From Candidatus Nanopelagicaceae bacterium (GTDB taxonomy: Bacteria; Actinomycetota; Actinomycetes; Nanopelagicales; Nanopelagicaceae): a stretch of DNA of 32,086 bases. Shown one piece after another: positions 1-7,202 of the stretch. How positions within the stretch are numbered: position 1 is the first letter of the stretch; the number at the start of each line of letters is the position of its first letter. The notes under the pieces are model-generated. The model was not told where the DNA came from, did not search any database, and saw only the letters and a list, made by a program, of their open reading frames with translations. The stretch is taken from contig CANHGU010000007.1 in the NCBI GenBank assembly GCA_947460855.1, positions 1 through 32,086 on the forward strand, read 5' to 3'. A program made the position numbers and the translations under genes.

Positions 1-520
1 CATCCTTGATGTTATGAATCAAGCAATTTCATCTCCAGATGAAATGTCACTGCTTGCTCCTCGCATTATTTCAATCAAGGTACCTGTTGACATGATCGGT
101 GCAGTTATCGGGCCTAAGGGCAAGATGATCAATCAGATTCAAGATGAGACAGGTGCAGATATCACCATTGAAGATGATGGAACTATTTATATTGGGGCAA
201 CTGAGGGCTCAGCTGCTGAGGCTGCGAAGGCGCAAATTAATGCGATTGCAAATCCAGTACAACTCTCTGTTGGGGACAAGTTCAATGGTGCAGTTGTAAA
301 ACTTGCAACATTTGGTGCTTTCGTAAACCTCGCTCCAGGTAAAGATGGCTTGCTGCATATCTCGCAAATTCGCAAGATGCATGGCGGAAAGCGAATTGAA
401 AACCTTGAAGAGGTTATGAAAGTTGGCGAGAAGATTGAAGTTGTTATTAATGAGATTGATCCAAAGGGTAAATACTCATTAGTTCCAGCAAATCTTCCTG
501 AAGAAGCAAAGAGCGAGTAA
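1..520 (+). CDS. pnp: Polyribonucleotide nucleotidyltransferase (PNPase), C-terminal part
   Basis: This is the 3' end of a gene that begins before the window; the frame is open from base 2 (I-L-D-V-M-N). PNPase is a phosphorolytic 3'-5' exoribonuclease of RNA decay, also able to add 3' tails. The visible part holds the two RNA-binding domains that follow the catalytic core: a KH domain with the G-P-K-G loop (about residue 33 counting from the ATG at base 14), then an S1 domain (about residues 85-160) with the typical G-A-F-V-N and G-L-L-H-I-S segments. The catalytic RNase PH domains lie outside. The next gene begins one base after the stop, as in other actinobacteria where pnp precedes an M16 protease gene, so co-transcription is likely. 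Confidence 0.97.
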   Translation, partial: ILDVMNQAISSPDEMSLLAPRIISIKVPVDMIGAVIGPKGKMINQIQDETGADITIEDDGTIYIGATEGSAAEAAKAQINAIANPVQLSVGDKFNGAVVKLATFGAFVNLAPGKDGLLHISQIRKMHGGKRIENLEEVMKVGEKIEVVINEIDPKGKYSLVPANLPEEAKSE

Positions 521-521
521 T

Positions 522-1793
522 TTGGCAAGAACGGTCTTACCTAGTGGCTTGCGAATAGTCACTGAAGAGGAAAGATCTGTTCGCTCTGCAGCTTTTGGTA
601 TTTGGGTTAATGTTGGCTCCCGCGATGAAACTGTTTCAACTGCGGGAGCTTCACATTTTCTAGAACATTTGTTATTTAAAGGAACAAAAAAACGCTCTTC
701 TCTTGAGATTTCGTCTGCAATTGAAGCAGTCGGTGGCGAAACAAATGCATTTACCTCTAAGGAGTACACCTGTTTTTATGCCCGGGTAATTGATAAAGAT
801 CTACCGCTAGCAGTTGATGTAATTAGTGATTTGATTACTTCATCGGTAGTCAAGCCAGATGATGTTGATGCCGAGCGAAAAGTAGTTCTTGAAGAGATTG
901 CAATGCGCGATGATGATCCAAGTGATCTAATCCACGATCTTTTTTTAGAGAAGTATTACGGCGATACACCGCTAGGTAGACCAATTTTAGGAACTATTGA
1001 ATCAATTAAAGGCATGAGCAGAAGTACGGTTTTTAACTACTATCGGAATAGATACAAGCCAGAAGATTTAGTTGTGGCAGTTGCTGGAAATATTAAGCAT
1101 AAAAAAGTAGTTGAAATGGTTGAAGATGCACTCTCAAAGGATAATTTTTTAGATCAGCCTAAAAAAGATTTTGTAGTAAGAAAGTCACCTGCAATAAAGG
1201 TTCCAGGCAAAGGCGAAGTAACGCTGCTTGATCGTAAAACTGAGCAAGCACATATTGTTTATGGTGTACCAGGTGTTGCCAGAGATGATAAGCGCAGATT
1301 TGCTTTGAGTATTTTATCTTCGGCATTAGGTGGCGGAATGTCATCTAGATTATTTCAAGAAATTAGAGAAAAGCGCGGTCTGGCATATTCAACTTATGCA
1401 TATAGTCAGCAATTTGCCGGTAGTGGTGTCTTGTCTTTTTATGTTGGCTGTAAGCCAGACAAAGCCGAAGAGTCTATAAAGATTATTCAATCTATATTAA
1501 ATGATGTGGCAGCGAATGGTTTAACAGTAGAAGAGATCAAAAGAGCCAAGGGGGCTGTTTCTGGGTCATTGGTTTTAAGCCAAGAGGACACCGGCTCACG
1601 AATGACTCGAATCGGTAAAAGTGAGTTGGTTTATGGTCAAGTTTTAAGCTTTGATGAAATTCTGCGCGAGATTTCTGCCGTAACACCAGATCAAATCAAG
1701 GAAATTGCCCGCCAAATCCTGCCGACATCTCCTACCCTTGCAGTAGTGGGACCATTTAGATCCACAAGTAAATTTGAAAGGTTAATCTCATGA
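522..1793 (+). CDS. M16-family zinc metallopeptidase (PepR/processing-peptidase-like)
   Basis: This is a 423-residue pitrilysin-family peptidase. The inverted zinc motif H-F-L-E-H lies at residues 45-49, and an acidic stretch containing V-L-E-E, expected to supply the third zinc ligand, follows about 75 residues later. The C-terminal M16 half has the R-G-L-A-Y-S segment typical of the R/Y pair. The length fits the one-unit, dimer-forming bacterial PepR/YmxG type. No signal peptide or membrane segment is seen, so it is probably cytoplasmic. The start is a TTG one base after the pnp stop; homologues begin with similar R-T-V-L-P-x-G-L-R residues, which supports it. It overlaps dapB by 4 bp (ATGA). 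The pnp, M16, dapB order is conserved in actinobacteria. The natural substrate is unknown. Confidence 0.93.
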   Translation: MARTVLPSGLRIVTEEERSVRSAAFGIWVNVGSRDETVSTAGASHFLEHLLFKGTKKRSSLEISSAIEAVGGETNAFTSKEYTCFYARVIDKDLPLAVDVISDLITSSVVKPDDVDAERKVVLEEIAMRDDDPSDLIHDLFLEKYYGDTPLGRPILGTIESIKGMSRSTVFNYYRNRYKPEDLVVAVAGNIKHKKVVEMVEDALSKDNFLDQPKKDFVVRKSPAIKVPGKGEVTLLDRKTEQAHIVYGVPGVARDDKRRFALSILSSALGGGMSSRLFQEIREKRGLAYSTYAYSQQFAGSGVLSFYVGCKPDKAEESIKIIQSILNDVAANGLTVEEIKRAKGAVSGSLVLSQEDTGSRMTRIGKSELVYGQVLSFDEILREISAVTPDQIKEIARQILPTSPTLAVVGPFRSTSKFERLIS

Positions 1794-2536
1794 AGGTTGC
1801 AGTTCTTGGTGCCAAAGGAAGAATGGGCACAGAAACAGTTGCAGCTATTGAAAGTTCAGGCGACTTAACACTTAGTTCAGCGCTAGATCTTGGGGATTCA
1901 TTAGAGCAGCTTGTTAAAACTGGTACAGAGGTTATAGTCGATTTCACCCACCCTGAATCGGTAATGAAAAATCTTGAGTTTGCAATTAGTAATGGAATTC
2001 ATGTTGTGGTCGGGACTACTGGGTTTGATGATAAAAAGCTTGCTGTGCTGAAAGAGTTATTAGCAAAAAATCCTAAGGTTGGCGCATTAATTGCTCCGAA
2101 CTTTGGACTAGGAGCAGTTTTAATGATGCAGTTCTCCCAAACTGCTGCAAAATACTTTGAAAGCGTGGAGATAATTGAGTTGCACCATGCAAATAAAGTT
2201 GATGCACCATCTGGTACTGCAATTAGAACTGCCGAGATGATTACCGATGCTAGGAAGCAAAGTAAAAAAAGTGCAATGCCGGATGCAAGTAAAACTATTA
2301 TTCCAGGAGCCAGAGGAGCTAAAGTAGGTGATGTTCCGATTCACTCCGTGCGCTCACATGGTTATGTTGCTCACCAAGAGGTTATATTTGGTGATGCTGG
2401 CGAGACTTTGAGCATTAGACATGATTCAATCAATCGGGCAGGGTTTATGCCTGGAGTACTAATTGGAATTAGAAATGTTGCAAAGCATCCAGGATTAACA
2501 GTTGGCCTAGAAAACTATATGGAGGAGATCAAATGA
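1790..2536 (+). CDS. dapB: 4-hydroxy-tetrahydrodipicolinate reductase
   Basis: DapB reduces hydroxy-tetrahydrodipicolinate with NAD(P)H, the step after DapA in lysine and diaminopimelate synthesis. The 248-residue protein has the N-terminal dinucleotide-binding G-A-K-G-R-M-G loop (residues 7-13), V-V-G-T-T-G in the middle, and the signature E-L-H-H-x-x-K-x-D-A-P-S-G-T-A holding the catalytic His/Lys region. Its length is normal for the family. The ATG overlaps the M16 stop and its own stop overlaps the next ATG (both ATGA), so translation of the three genes is probably coupled. dapA lies 2 kb downstream, on the far side of an inserted azlCD pair. Confidence 0.97.
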   Translation: MKVAVLGAKGRMGTETVAAIESSGDLTLSSALDLGDSLEQLVKTGTEVIVDFTHPESVMKNLEFAISNGIHVVVGTTGFDDKKLAVLKELLAKNPKVGALIAPNFGLGAVLMMQFSQTAAKYFESVEIIELHHANKVDAPSGTAIRTAEMITDARKQSKKSAMPDASKTIIPGARGAKVGDVPIHSVRSHGYVAHQEVIFGDAGETLSIRHDSINRAGFMPGVLIGIRNVAKHPGLTVGLENYMEEIK

Positions 2537-2784
2537 GTGAAATAACAATGTATGGCGCAGAATGGTGCGGCGATTGCCGACGTTCAAAGAAGTTTTTAGA
2601 TGCGAATAATGTTAAGTACAACTATATTGATGTTGAAGCCGATGTGAGTGCTAGTGATAAAGTAATTGAAATAAATGGTGGCCAACGCTCAATTCCAGTA
2701 ATTATCTTCTCAGATGGAACTCACTTAACTGAGCCATCTGATGCTGTGCTAAAAGAGAAGCTAGAGTCGCTTAAAGTTCTTTAA
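2533..2784 (+). CDS. Mycoredoxin/glutaredoxin-like thiol oxidoreductase
   Basis: This is an 83-residue single-domain thioredoxin-fold protein. The redox motif W-C-G-D-C is at residues 11-15, and R-S-I-P-V-I supplies the cis-proline found in glutaredoxins. Actinobacteria lack glutathione and use such small proteins with mycothiol (mycoredoxin) or as NrdH-type electron donors. The W-C-G-x-C motif and length fit mycoredoxin better than NrdH, which usually has C-V-Q-C or C-M-Q-C. The ATG overlaps the dapB stop (ATGA). The stop shares a TTAA with the convergent azlD gene. The physiological partner is not evident from context. Confidence 0.85.
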   Translation: MSEITMYGAEWCGDCRRSKKFLDANNVKYNYIDVEADVSASDKVIEINGGQRSIPVIIFSDGTHLTEPSDAVLKEKLESLKVL

Positions 2785-3098
2785 AACCAGTTATATATTG
2801 CAGCAGATGTTACTGCTGCTGATATAACTACCACTGGGAATGGTGCTTTAAATTTCAGCGCAAGTAGAGCTACGCCAACTCCCGCTAACCGATGGTCAAT
2901 TAATAACTCTTTTTTGTGAGCAAATGTTTGAACACCAACTAATGCGCTAAGTAAAACGATAGGTACCAAGGTATTAATTCGTTTAAATCTTGGTCGATCT
3001 AGCCATTGTTCTGGAACGCTATGGCCAATGTATTTGTTCAAAAATGCGGTCATACTTGCCCCGATTACTGCGATCCAAATAGCTGTCATTTTTTCCAC
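2781..3098 (-). CDS. azlD: AzlD-like branched-chain amino-acid transport protein
   Basis: This is a 105-residue hydrophobic protein with about four short membrane segments and the family-typical A-V-I-G-A-S-M-T-A-F-L-N-K near its N terminus. AzlD is the small partner of AzlC in exporters of branched-chain or other amino acids. The start overlaps the end of azlC by 13 bp, the usual tightly coupled arrangement. The stop overlaps the convergent mycoredoxin stop within one TTAA. Substrate specificity cannot be read from the sequence. Confidence 0.85.
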   Translation of the reverse strand: MEKMTAIWIAVIGASMTAFLNKYIGHSVPEQWLDRPRFKRINTLVPIVLLSALVGVQTFAHKKELLIDHRLAGVGVALLALKFKAPFPVVVISAAVTSAAIYNWF

Positions 3099-3748
3099 CC
3101 AAATATCACAGCAAGTAGCACAGTAGTAATAATTGGAACTCCAGCTGGTGCTATCGGAGTTAGTAGGAGGGCTAGTGCAATGGCGGAGGCAGAAATAATA
3201 AATTGTTTTTTATTCTTTAGACGTGGCCAGACCAATCCACAAAATGCAGCTGGTACTGCAGCATCTAATCCCCATACCGCTGGGTCACCAATCGCACTTG
3301 CGCCAAGTGCGCCTAAATATGTGAATATGTTCCAAAATATATAGACACCTATTCCAGTTATATAAAAACCTCGACGCTTGTCAGAGTCATTTTCTTGCAA
3401 TGTTGCTACCGCTGTCGATTCATCAATCGTAATTTGAGCAGAGAGGATTCTTCTTATTCCGTTAACCTTTAAAATTGGTGCCATTTGTAATCCATAAAGG
3501 GCGTTTCTAAAGCCAAGTAATGTTGCAGTTGCGATTGCACTAATTGCCGCACCTCCGGCACCCATAATTCCTACAACTGCAAATTGAGAGGCACCAGAAA
3601 ATAGTAAAAGTGAGAGTAGGCAGGTTTGTAGTATTGAAAATCCAGCGGTTACACCAGCTGCGCCGAAGGCCGCGCCATAAAGCCCAACGGTAAAGGCAAC
3701 GCTTAATGCGGTTCGATCTACCGGATTACTCCTTGGATTAATTGACAC
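3086..3748 (-). CDS. azlC: AzlC-like branched-chain amino-acid exporter, large subunit
   Basis: This is a 220-residue polytopic membrane protein of the AzlC/YgaZ family. It has the conserved N-terminal segment with F-G-A-A-G-V-T-A-G-F and L-L-L-F-S-G-A-S-Q-F-A, and about six hydrophobic segments. With AzlD it should form an inner-membrane amino-acid efflux system. The start is taken as GTG at 3746-3748, preceded at a short distance by AAGGTG. The gene is divergent from thyX with only 52 bp between start codons, so both promoters share that gap. The azlCD pair interrupts the usual dapB-to-thyX run. Confidence 0.88.
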   Translation of the reverse strand: MSINPRSNPVDRTALSVAFTVGLYGAAFGAAGVTAGFSILQTCLLSLLLFSGASQFAVVGIMGAGGAAISAIATATLLGFRNALYGLQMAPILKVNGIRRILSAQITIDESTAVATLQENDSDKRRGFYITGIGVYIFWNIFTYLGALGASAIGDPAVWGLDAAVPAAFCGLVWPRLKNKKQFIISASAIALALLLTPIAPAGVPIITTVLLAVIFGWKK

Positions 3749-3800
3749 GCCGACACCTTAATCCAGCCAATCACCAATCACCAAAGATAGGGTCGCAGCC

Positions 3801-4520
3801 ATGAGTGATGAGATCATTTTTCGCGAGGATATGTCGGTTGAACTAGTTAAATCCAGTGCCAGTGATGCCGATGTAATTTGGGCAGCAAGAGTTTCAACGG
3901 CAGGGGATAAATCATTAGATGATGTGGGTGCCGATGCATCAAAGTCTGAGGGTTTGATTAATTACTTAGCTAGAGAGCGTCACGGATCACCATTTGAACA
4001 TACCTCAATGACGTTTTTTATATCAGCACCAATTTTTGTTTTTAGAGAGTTTATGCGCCATCGAATAGCTTCATACAATGAGGAAAGTGGAAGATATCGC
4101 GAACTTAAACCTGTCTTTTATATTCCAAGTAAAGAGCGAAAATTAGTCCAAGTTGGTAAGGCCGGTTCCTATACATTTGTTGATGGCACTGCAGAGCAGT
4201 ATGAGTTAACTGTTGCGTCAATTAAAGAGACCTGTGTATTGGCATATAAAAATTACCAAAAAATGTTGGATGCTGGTGTTGCGCGAGAGGTAGCCAGAGC
4301 GGTATTACCGGTAACACTTTATTCATCTATGTATGTGACCATGAATGCCCGAGCTTTGATGAATTTTCTATCGCTTCGAACGGCCCGCGAGGGTTCACAT
4401 TTTCCTTCCTATCCACAACGTGAAATTGAGATGGTGGCAGAGAAGATGGAAGCGGAATTTTCCAAGTTGATGCCAATAACATATGGAGCATTTCAAAAAT
4501 CTGGCCGCATAGCTCCATAA
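3801..4520 (+). CDS. thyX: Flavin-dependent thymidylate synthase
   Basis: ThyX makes dTMP from dUMP using FAD, NADPH and methylenetetrahydrofolate; it is a tetramer unrelated to ThyA. The signature R-H-R-x7-S is at residues 86-96 (R86-H87-R88 ... S96). The C-terminal region carries the N-x-R-x-L-M-N-F-L-S-L-R-x2-x-x-A segment around the substrate site. The 239-residue length is normal. A TAGGGT hexamer ends 7 nt before the ATG, so the message may be leaderless, although AGGG could also act as a weak ribosome site. The thyX, dapA, rnj order is the usual actinobacterial one. Confidence 0.97.
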   Translation: MSDEIIFREDMSVELVKSSASDADVIWAARVSTAGDKSLDDVGADASKSEGLINYLARERHGSPFEHTSMTFFISAPIFVFREFMRHRIASYNEESGRYRELKPVFYIPSKERKLVQVGKAGSYTFVDGTAEQYELTVASIKETCVLAYKNYQKMLDAGVAREVARAVLPVTLYSSMYVTMNARALMNFLSLRTAREGSHFPSYPQREIEMVAEKMEAEFSKLMPITYGAFQKSGRIAP

Positions 4521-4540
4521 ATAAGCGGTAGCCTTAAGCC

Positions 4541-5431
4541 ATGCAGATCACGCCACCATTTGGTCGATTAATAACGGCGATGGTTACGCCATTTACTAAA
4601 TCAGGAGATATTGACTGGAGCGGCGTAGAAAAGATTGCCTCTCATCTTGTTTCAATCGGGCATGATGGAATTGCAGTAAATGGAACTACGGGTGAAGCGC
4701 CAACTACCTCCGATGAGGAAAAAGATCAGATTGTTAAAGTAGTAAGAAAGGTTGTGGGCGATAAAATAAAAATCATTGCCGGTGCTGGAAATAATGAAAC
4801 TTCACATTCGGTTGAACAAGCAAAGCGAGCAGCAAAAGCTGGGGCTGATGGCCTGTTAGTTGTTACTCCTTATTACAACAAACCACCACAAGCAGGAATC
4901 GAAGCACATTTTAAAGCAATGGCAGATGCAACTGATATTCCAGTAATGATGTATGACATTCCAGGTCGAACTGGAGTTGAGATTGAATCCGATACTATTG
5001 TTAAACTAACCGAACATAAGAATATTGTTGCGCTTAAAGATGCAAAAGGTAATCCAGCTGCAACTTCATGGGTAATTAAAAGGTCTGGGGTAGCTGTTTA
5101 CTCAGGTGATGATATTTTAAATCTACCTTTGTTGTCTGTTGGAGCAGTGGGCTTTGTCTCTGTTTGTGGTCACACAGTTGGTGGGCAATTGCGAGCGATG
5201 TTAGATTCTTGGTTCACTGGTGATTCAAATAAAGCACTTGAAATTCACCAACAGCTACTGCCAGTTTTTACCGGCACATTCCGTACGCAAGGTGCGATTC
5301 TTACTAAAGCTGCATTAAATCTAATGGGTCTTCCTGGTGGATTTACTAGATTGCCACTTGTTGATGCAACCGATGCGCAAATTGCGCAACTAAAGGTTGA
5401 TCTACAAGCAGGCGGCGTTAAATTAAAATAA
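4541..5431 (+). CDS. dapA: 4-hydroxy-tetrahydrodipicolinate synthase
   Basis: DapA condenses pyruvate with aspartate semialdehyde, the first committed step of lysine/DAP synthesis. The 296-residue TIM barrel has G-T-T-G-E at 48-52, a Y-Y-N-K-P-P segment at about 111-116, Y138 in Y-D-I-P-G-R-T-G, and the Schiff-base lysine K166 in A-L-K-D-A-K-G. All canonical active-site residues are present, unlike the second DHDPS-family gene at 21989-22891. No purine-rich ribosome site precedes the ATG; a TAGCCT hexamer ends 6 nt upstream. rnj begins 4 bp after its stop. Confidence 0.97.
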   Translation: MQITPPFGRLITAMVTPFTKSGDIDWSGVEKIASHLVSIGHDGIAVNGTTGEAPTTSDEEKDQIVKVVRKVVGDKIKIIAGAGNNETSHSVEQAKRAAKAGADGLLVVTPYYNKPPQAGIEAHFKAMADATDIPVMMYDIPGRTGVEIESDTIVKLTEHKNIVALKDAKGNPAATSWVIKRSGVAVYSGDDILNLPLLSVGAVGFVSVCGHTVGGQLRAMLDSWFTGDSNKALEIHQQLLPVFTGTFRTQGAILTKAALNLMGLPGGFTRLPLVDATDAQIAQLKVDLQAGGVKLK

Positions 5432-5435
5432 ATAG

Positions 5436-7118
5436 ATGAATCATCCCCATCCTGGCCTGCCTTACCCTGCCAAATTAGCTAAGAAAACCTTGCGCATTGT
5501 CGCACTTGGTGGACTTGGTGAAATTGGTAGGAATATGACGGTATTTGAATATGAAGGTAGATTACTAATTGTTGATTGTGGCGTGTTATTTCCTGGCGAT
5601 GATCAGCCCGGTATAGATTTAATCTTGCCTGATTTTTCTTATCTAAAAGATCGCATGGATGACATTGAGGCGATCTTTTTAACCCACGGACACGAAGACC
5701 ATATTGGTGCGGTGCCATATTTGCTCAGAGAGCGCAGCGATATAAGAATAATTGGCTCCCAATTAACACTGGCATTTGTAACACCAAAACTTAAAGAGCG
5801 CAGAATAACTGCGCCAATGACGCAGGTTAAGGCTGGACAGGTAGAAAAAGTTGGTCCATTTACTCTTGAGTTTGTAACAGTTAATCATTCAATTCCAGAC
5901 TCACTTGCAGTTGCCATTAAAACACCTGCTGGCGTAATTTTACATACCGGTGATTTTAAGATGGATAAGATGCCACTTGATGGCAAGGTTACAGATCTAG
6001 AAACATTTGCCAGATTAGGCAAAGAAGGTGTCGATCTATTCTTGGTTGATTCAACCAACGCGGATGTACCCGGACTTACAGTTGCTGAAAAAGATATTTA
6101 TCCAGCGCTTAAGGAGGCAATTAGTAAGACTCCGCGCCGAGTAGTTGTTACATCATTTGCTTCCCATGTTCACCGAATCCAACAGGTGCTAAATGCAGCA
6201 CAAGAGGCTAACCGTAAAGTTGCCTATGTTGGTCGATCGATGGTTCGCAATATGAAGCTGGCTGAAGATTTAGGATACTTAAAAGTGCCTACCGGGTTAG
6301 TAGTTGATTACAAGGATATAGATTCATTTGGTGACAAAATAGTTTTAATTTGTACTGGGTCTCAGGGGGAGCCGCTTGCAGCTCTTTCTCGTATTGCAAA
6401 TGGAGATCATGAAATCCAGGTAGGAAAAGGTGACACAGTTGTACTGGCCTCTTCATTGATTCCAGGTAATGAAAAATCTGTCTACCGTGTTATTAATGAG
6501 CTAACAAGATTTGGCGCCCATGTTGTTCATAAGGGAAATGCGATGGTTCACGTCTCTGGCCATGCATCAGCGGGTGAACTTATGCACTGCTATGAGGTTG
6601 TAAAACCAAAGAATGTATTACCGGTGCATGGAGAGTGGAGACATATGCGTGCAAATGCTGACCTTGCTATGAAATCTGGATTAGCAGAGCACAATGTTGT
6701 AATTGCTGAAAACGGAATTACAATCGATGTTGCAGATGGTCATGCAGATATCTCAGGCTCTATCCCATGTGGCTATGTTTATGTCGATGGTCAAAGTGTT
6801 GGTGAAATTACCGAAAGCTCATTGAAAGATAGAAGAATTCTAGGCGATGAAGGTTTTATCTCTGTAGTTGTAGTAATTGATTCACAAAGTGGAAAAATTG
6901 TAGCTGGTCCTGATATTCATGCTAGGGGATTTACAGAAGACAAGAGTTTATTTGATGATGTTAAAGGTGATATTGAAAAAGCATTAAGTAAGGCGGTAGC
7001 TGGTGGATTTAATGGCACACATCAACTATCTCAAGTTGTTCGCCGGACAATTGGAAGCTGGGTAGGGGAGGAGCATCGTCGAAAGCCGATGATCATTCCA
7101 TTAGTAATCGAGGTTTAG
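5436..7118 (+). CDS. rnj: Ribonuclease J
   Basis: RNase J is a metallo-beta-lactamase/beta-CASP ribonuclease with endo- and 5'-3' exonuclease activity in mRNA decay and rRNA maturation. The 560-residue protein has the zinc motif H-G-H-E-D-H at 84-89, H152, and H-T-G-D-F-K at 171-176. A beta-CASP region follows, with V-V-T-S-F-A-S-H-V-H-R-I and the H-V-S-G-H-A segment, then the C-terminal domain. The first 16 residues are a short unconserved tail. The gene directly follows dapA, the usual actinobacterial arrangement. A TAAAAT hexamer 6 nt before the ATG overlaps the dapA stop. Confidence 0.97.
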   Translation: MNHPHPGLPYPAKLAKKTLRIVALGGLGEIGRNMTVFEYEGRLLIVDCGVLFPGDDQPGIDLILPDFSYLKDRMDDIEAIFLTHGHEDHIGAVPYLLRERSDIRIIGSQLTLAFVTPKLKERRITAPMTQVKAGQVEKVGPFTLEFVTVNHSIPDSLAVAIKTPAGVILHTGDFKMDKMPLDGKVTDLETFARLGKEGVDLFLVDSTNADVPGLTVAEKDIYPALKEAISKTPRRVVVTSFASHVHRIQQVLNAAQEANRKVAYVGRSMVRNMKLAEDLGYLKVPTGLVVDYKDIDSFGDKIVLICTGSQGEPLAALSRIANGDHEIQVGKGDTVVLASSLIPGNEKSVYRVINELTRFGAHVVHKGNAMVHVSGHASAGELMHCYEVVKPKNVLPVHGEWRHMRANADLAMKSGLAEHNVVIAENGITIDVADGHADISGSIPCGYVYVDGQSVGEITESSLKDRRILGDEGFISVVVVIDSQSGKIVAGPDIHARGFTEDKSLFDDVKGDIEKALSKAVAGGFNGTHQLSQVVRRTIGSWVGEEHRRKPMIIPLVIEV

Positions 7119-7202
7119 TAATCCAGTTTTAAGTTAAGTTTTGGGATAAAGTGCGTGCCGATATCACCAAGTATTTAACTTATTCTTTAGGCTTGTCTTC
7201 TC
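7119..7202 (+). promoter_or_regulatory. rnj-ftsK gap with inverted repeat and TAGGCT -10 candidate
   Basis: The gap contains a perfect 8-bp inverted repeat, TAAGTTAA (7130-7137) and TTAACTTA (7175-7182), with 37 bp between arms. It is too open for an intrinsic terminator. The -10-like TAGGCT (7188-7193) lies just after the second arm and 9 nt from the ftsK ATG. The arms could be operator half-sites or chance in AT-rich DNA. Confidence 0.3.

Noticed and set aside
3006-3344. 112-codon plus-strand frame opposite azlC/azlD
   Set aside because: It is the shadow of two membrane-protein genes with clear family features on the other strand.
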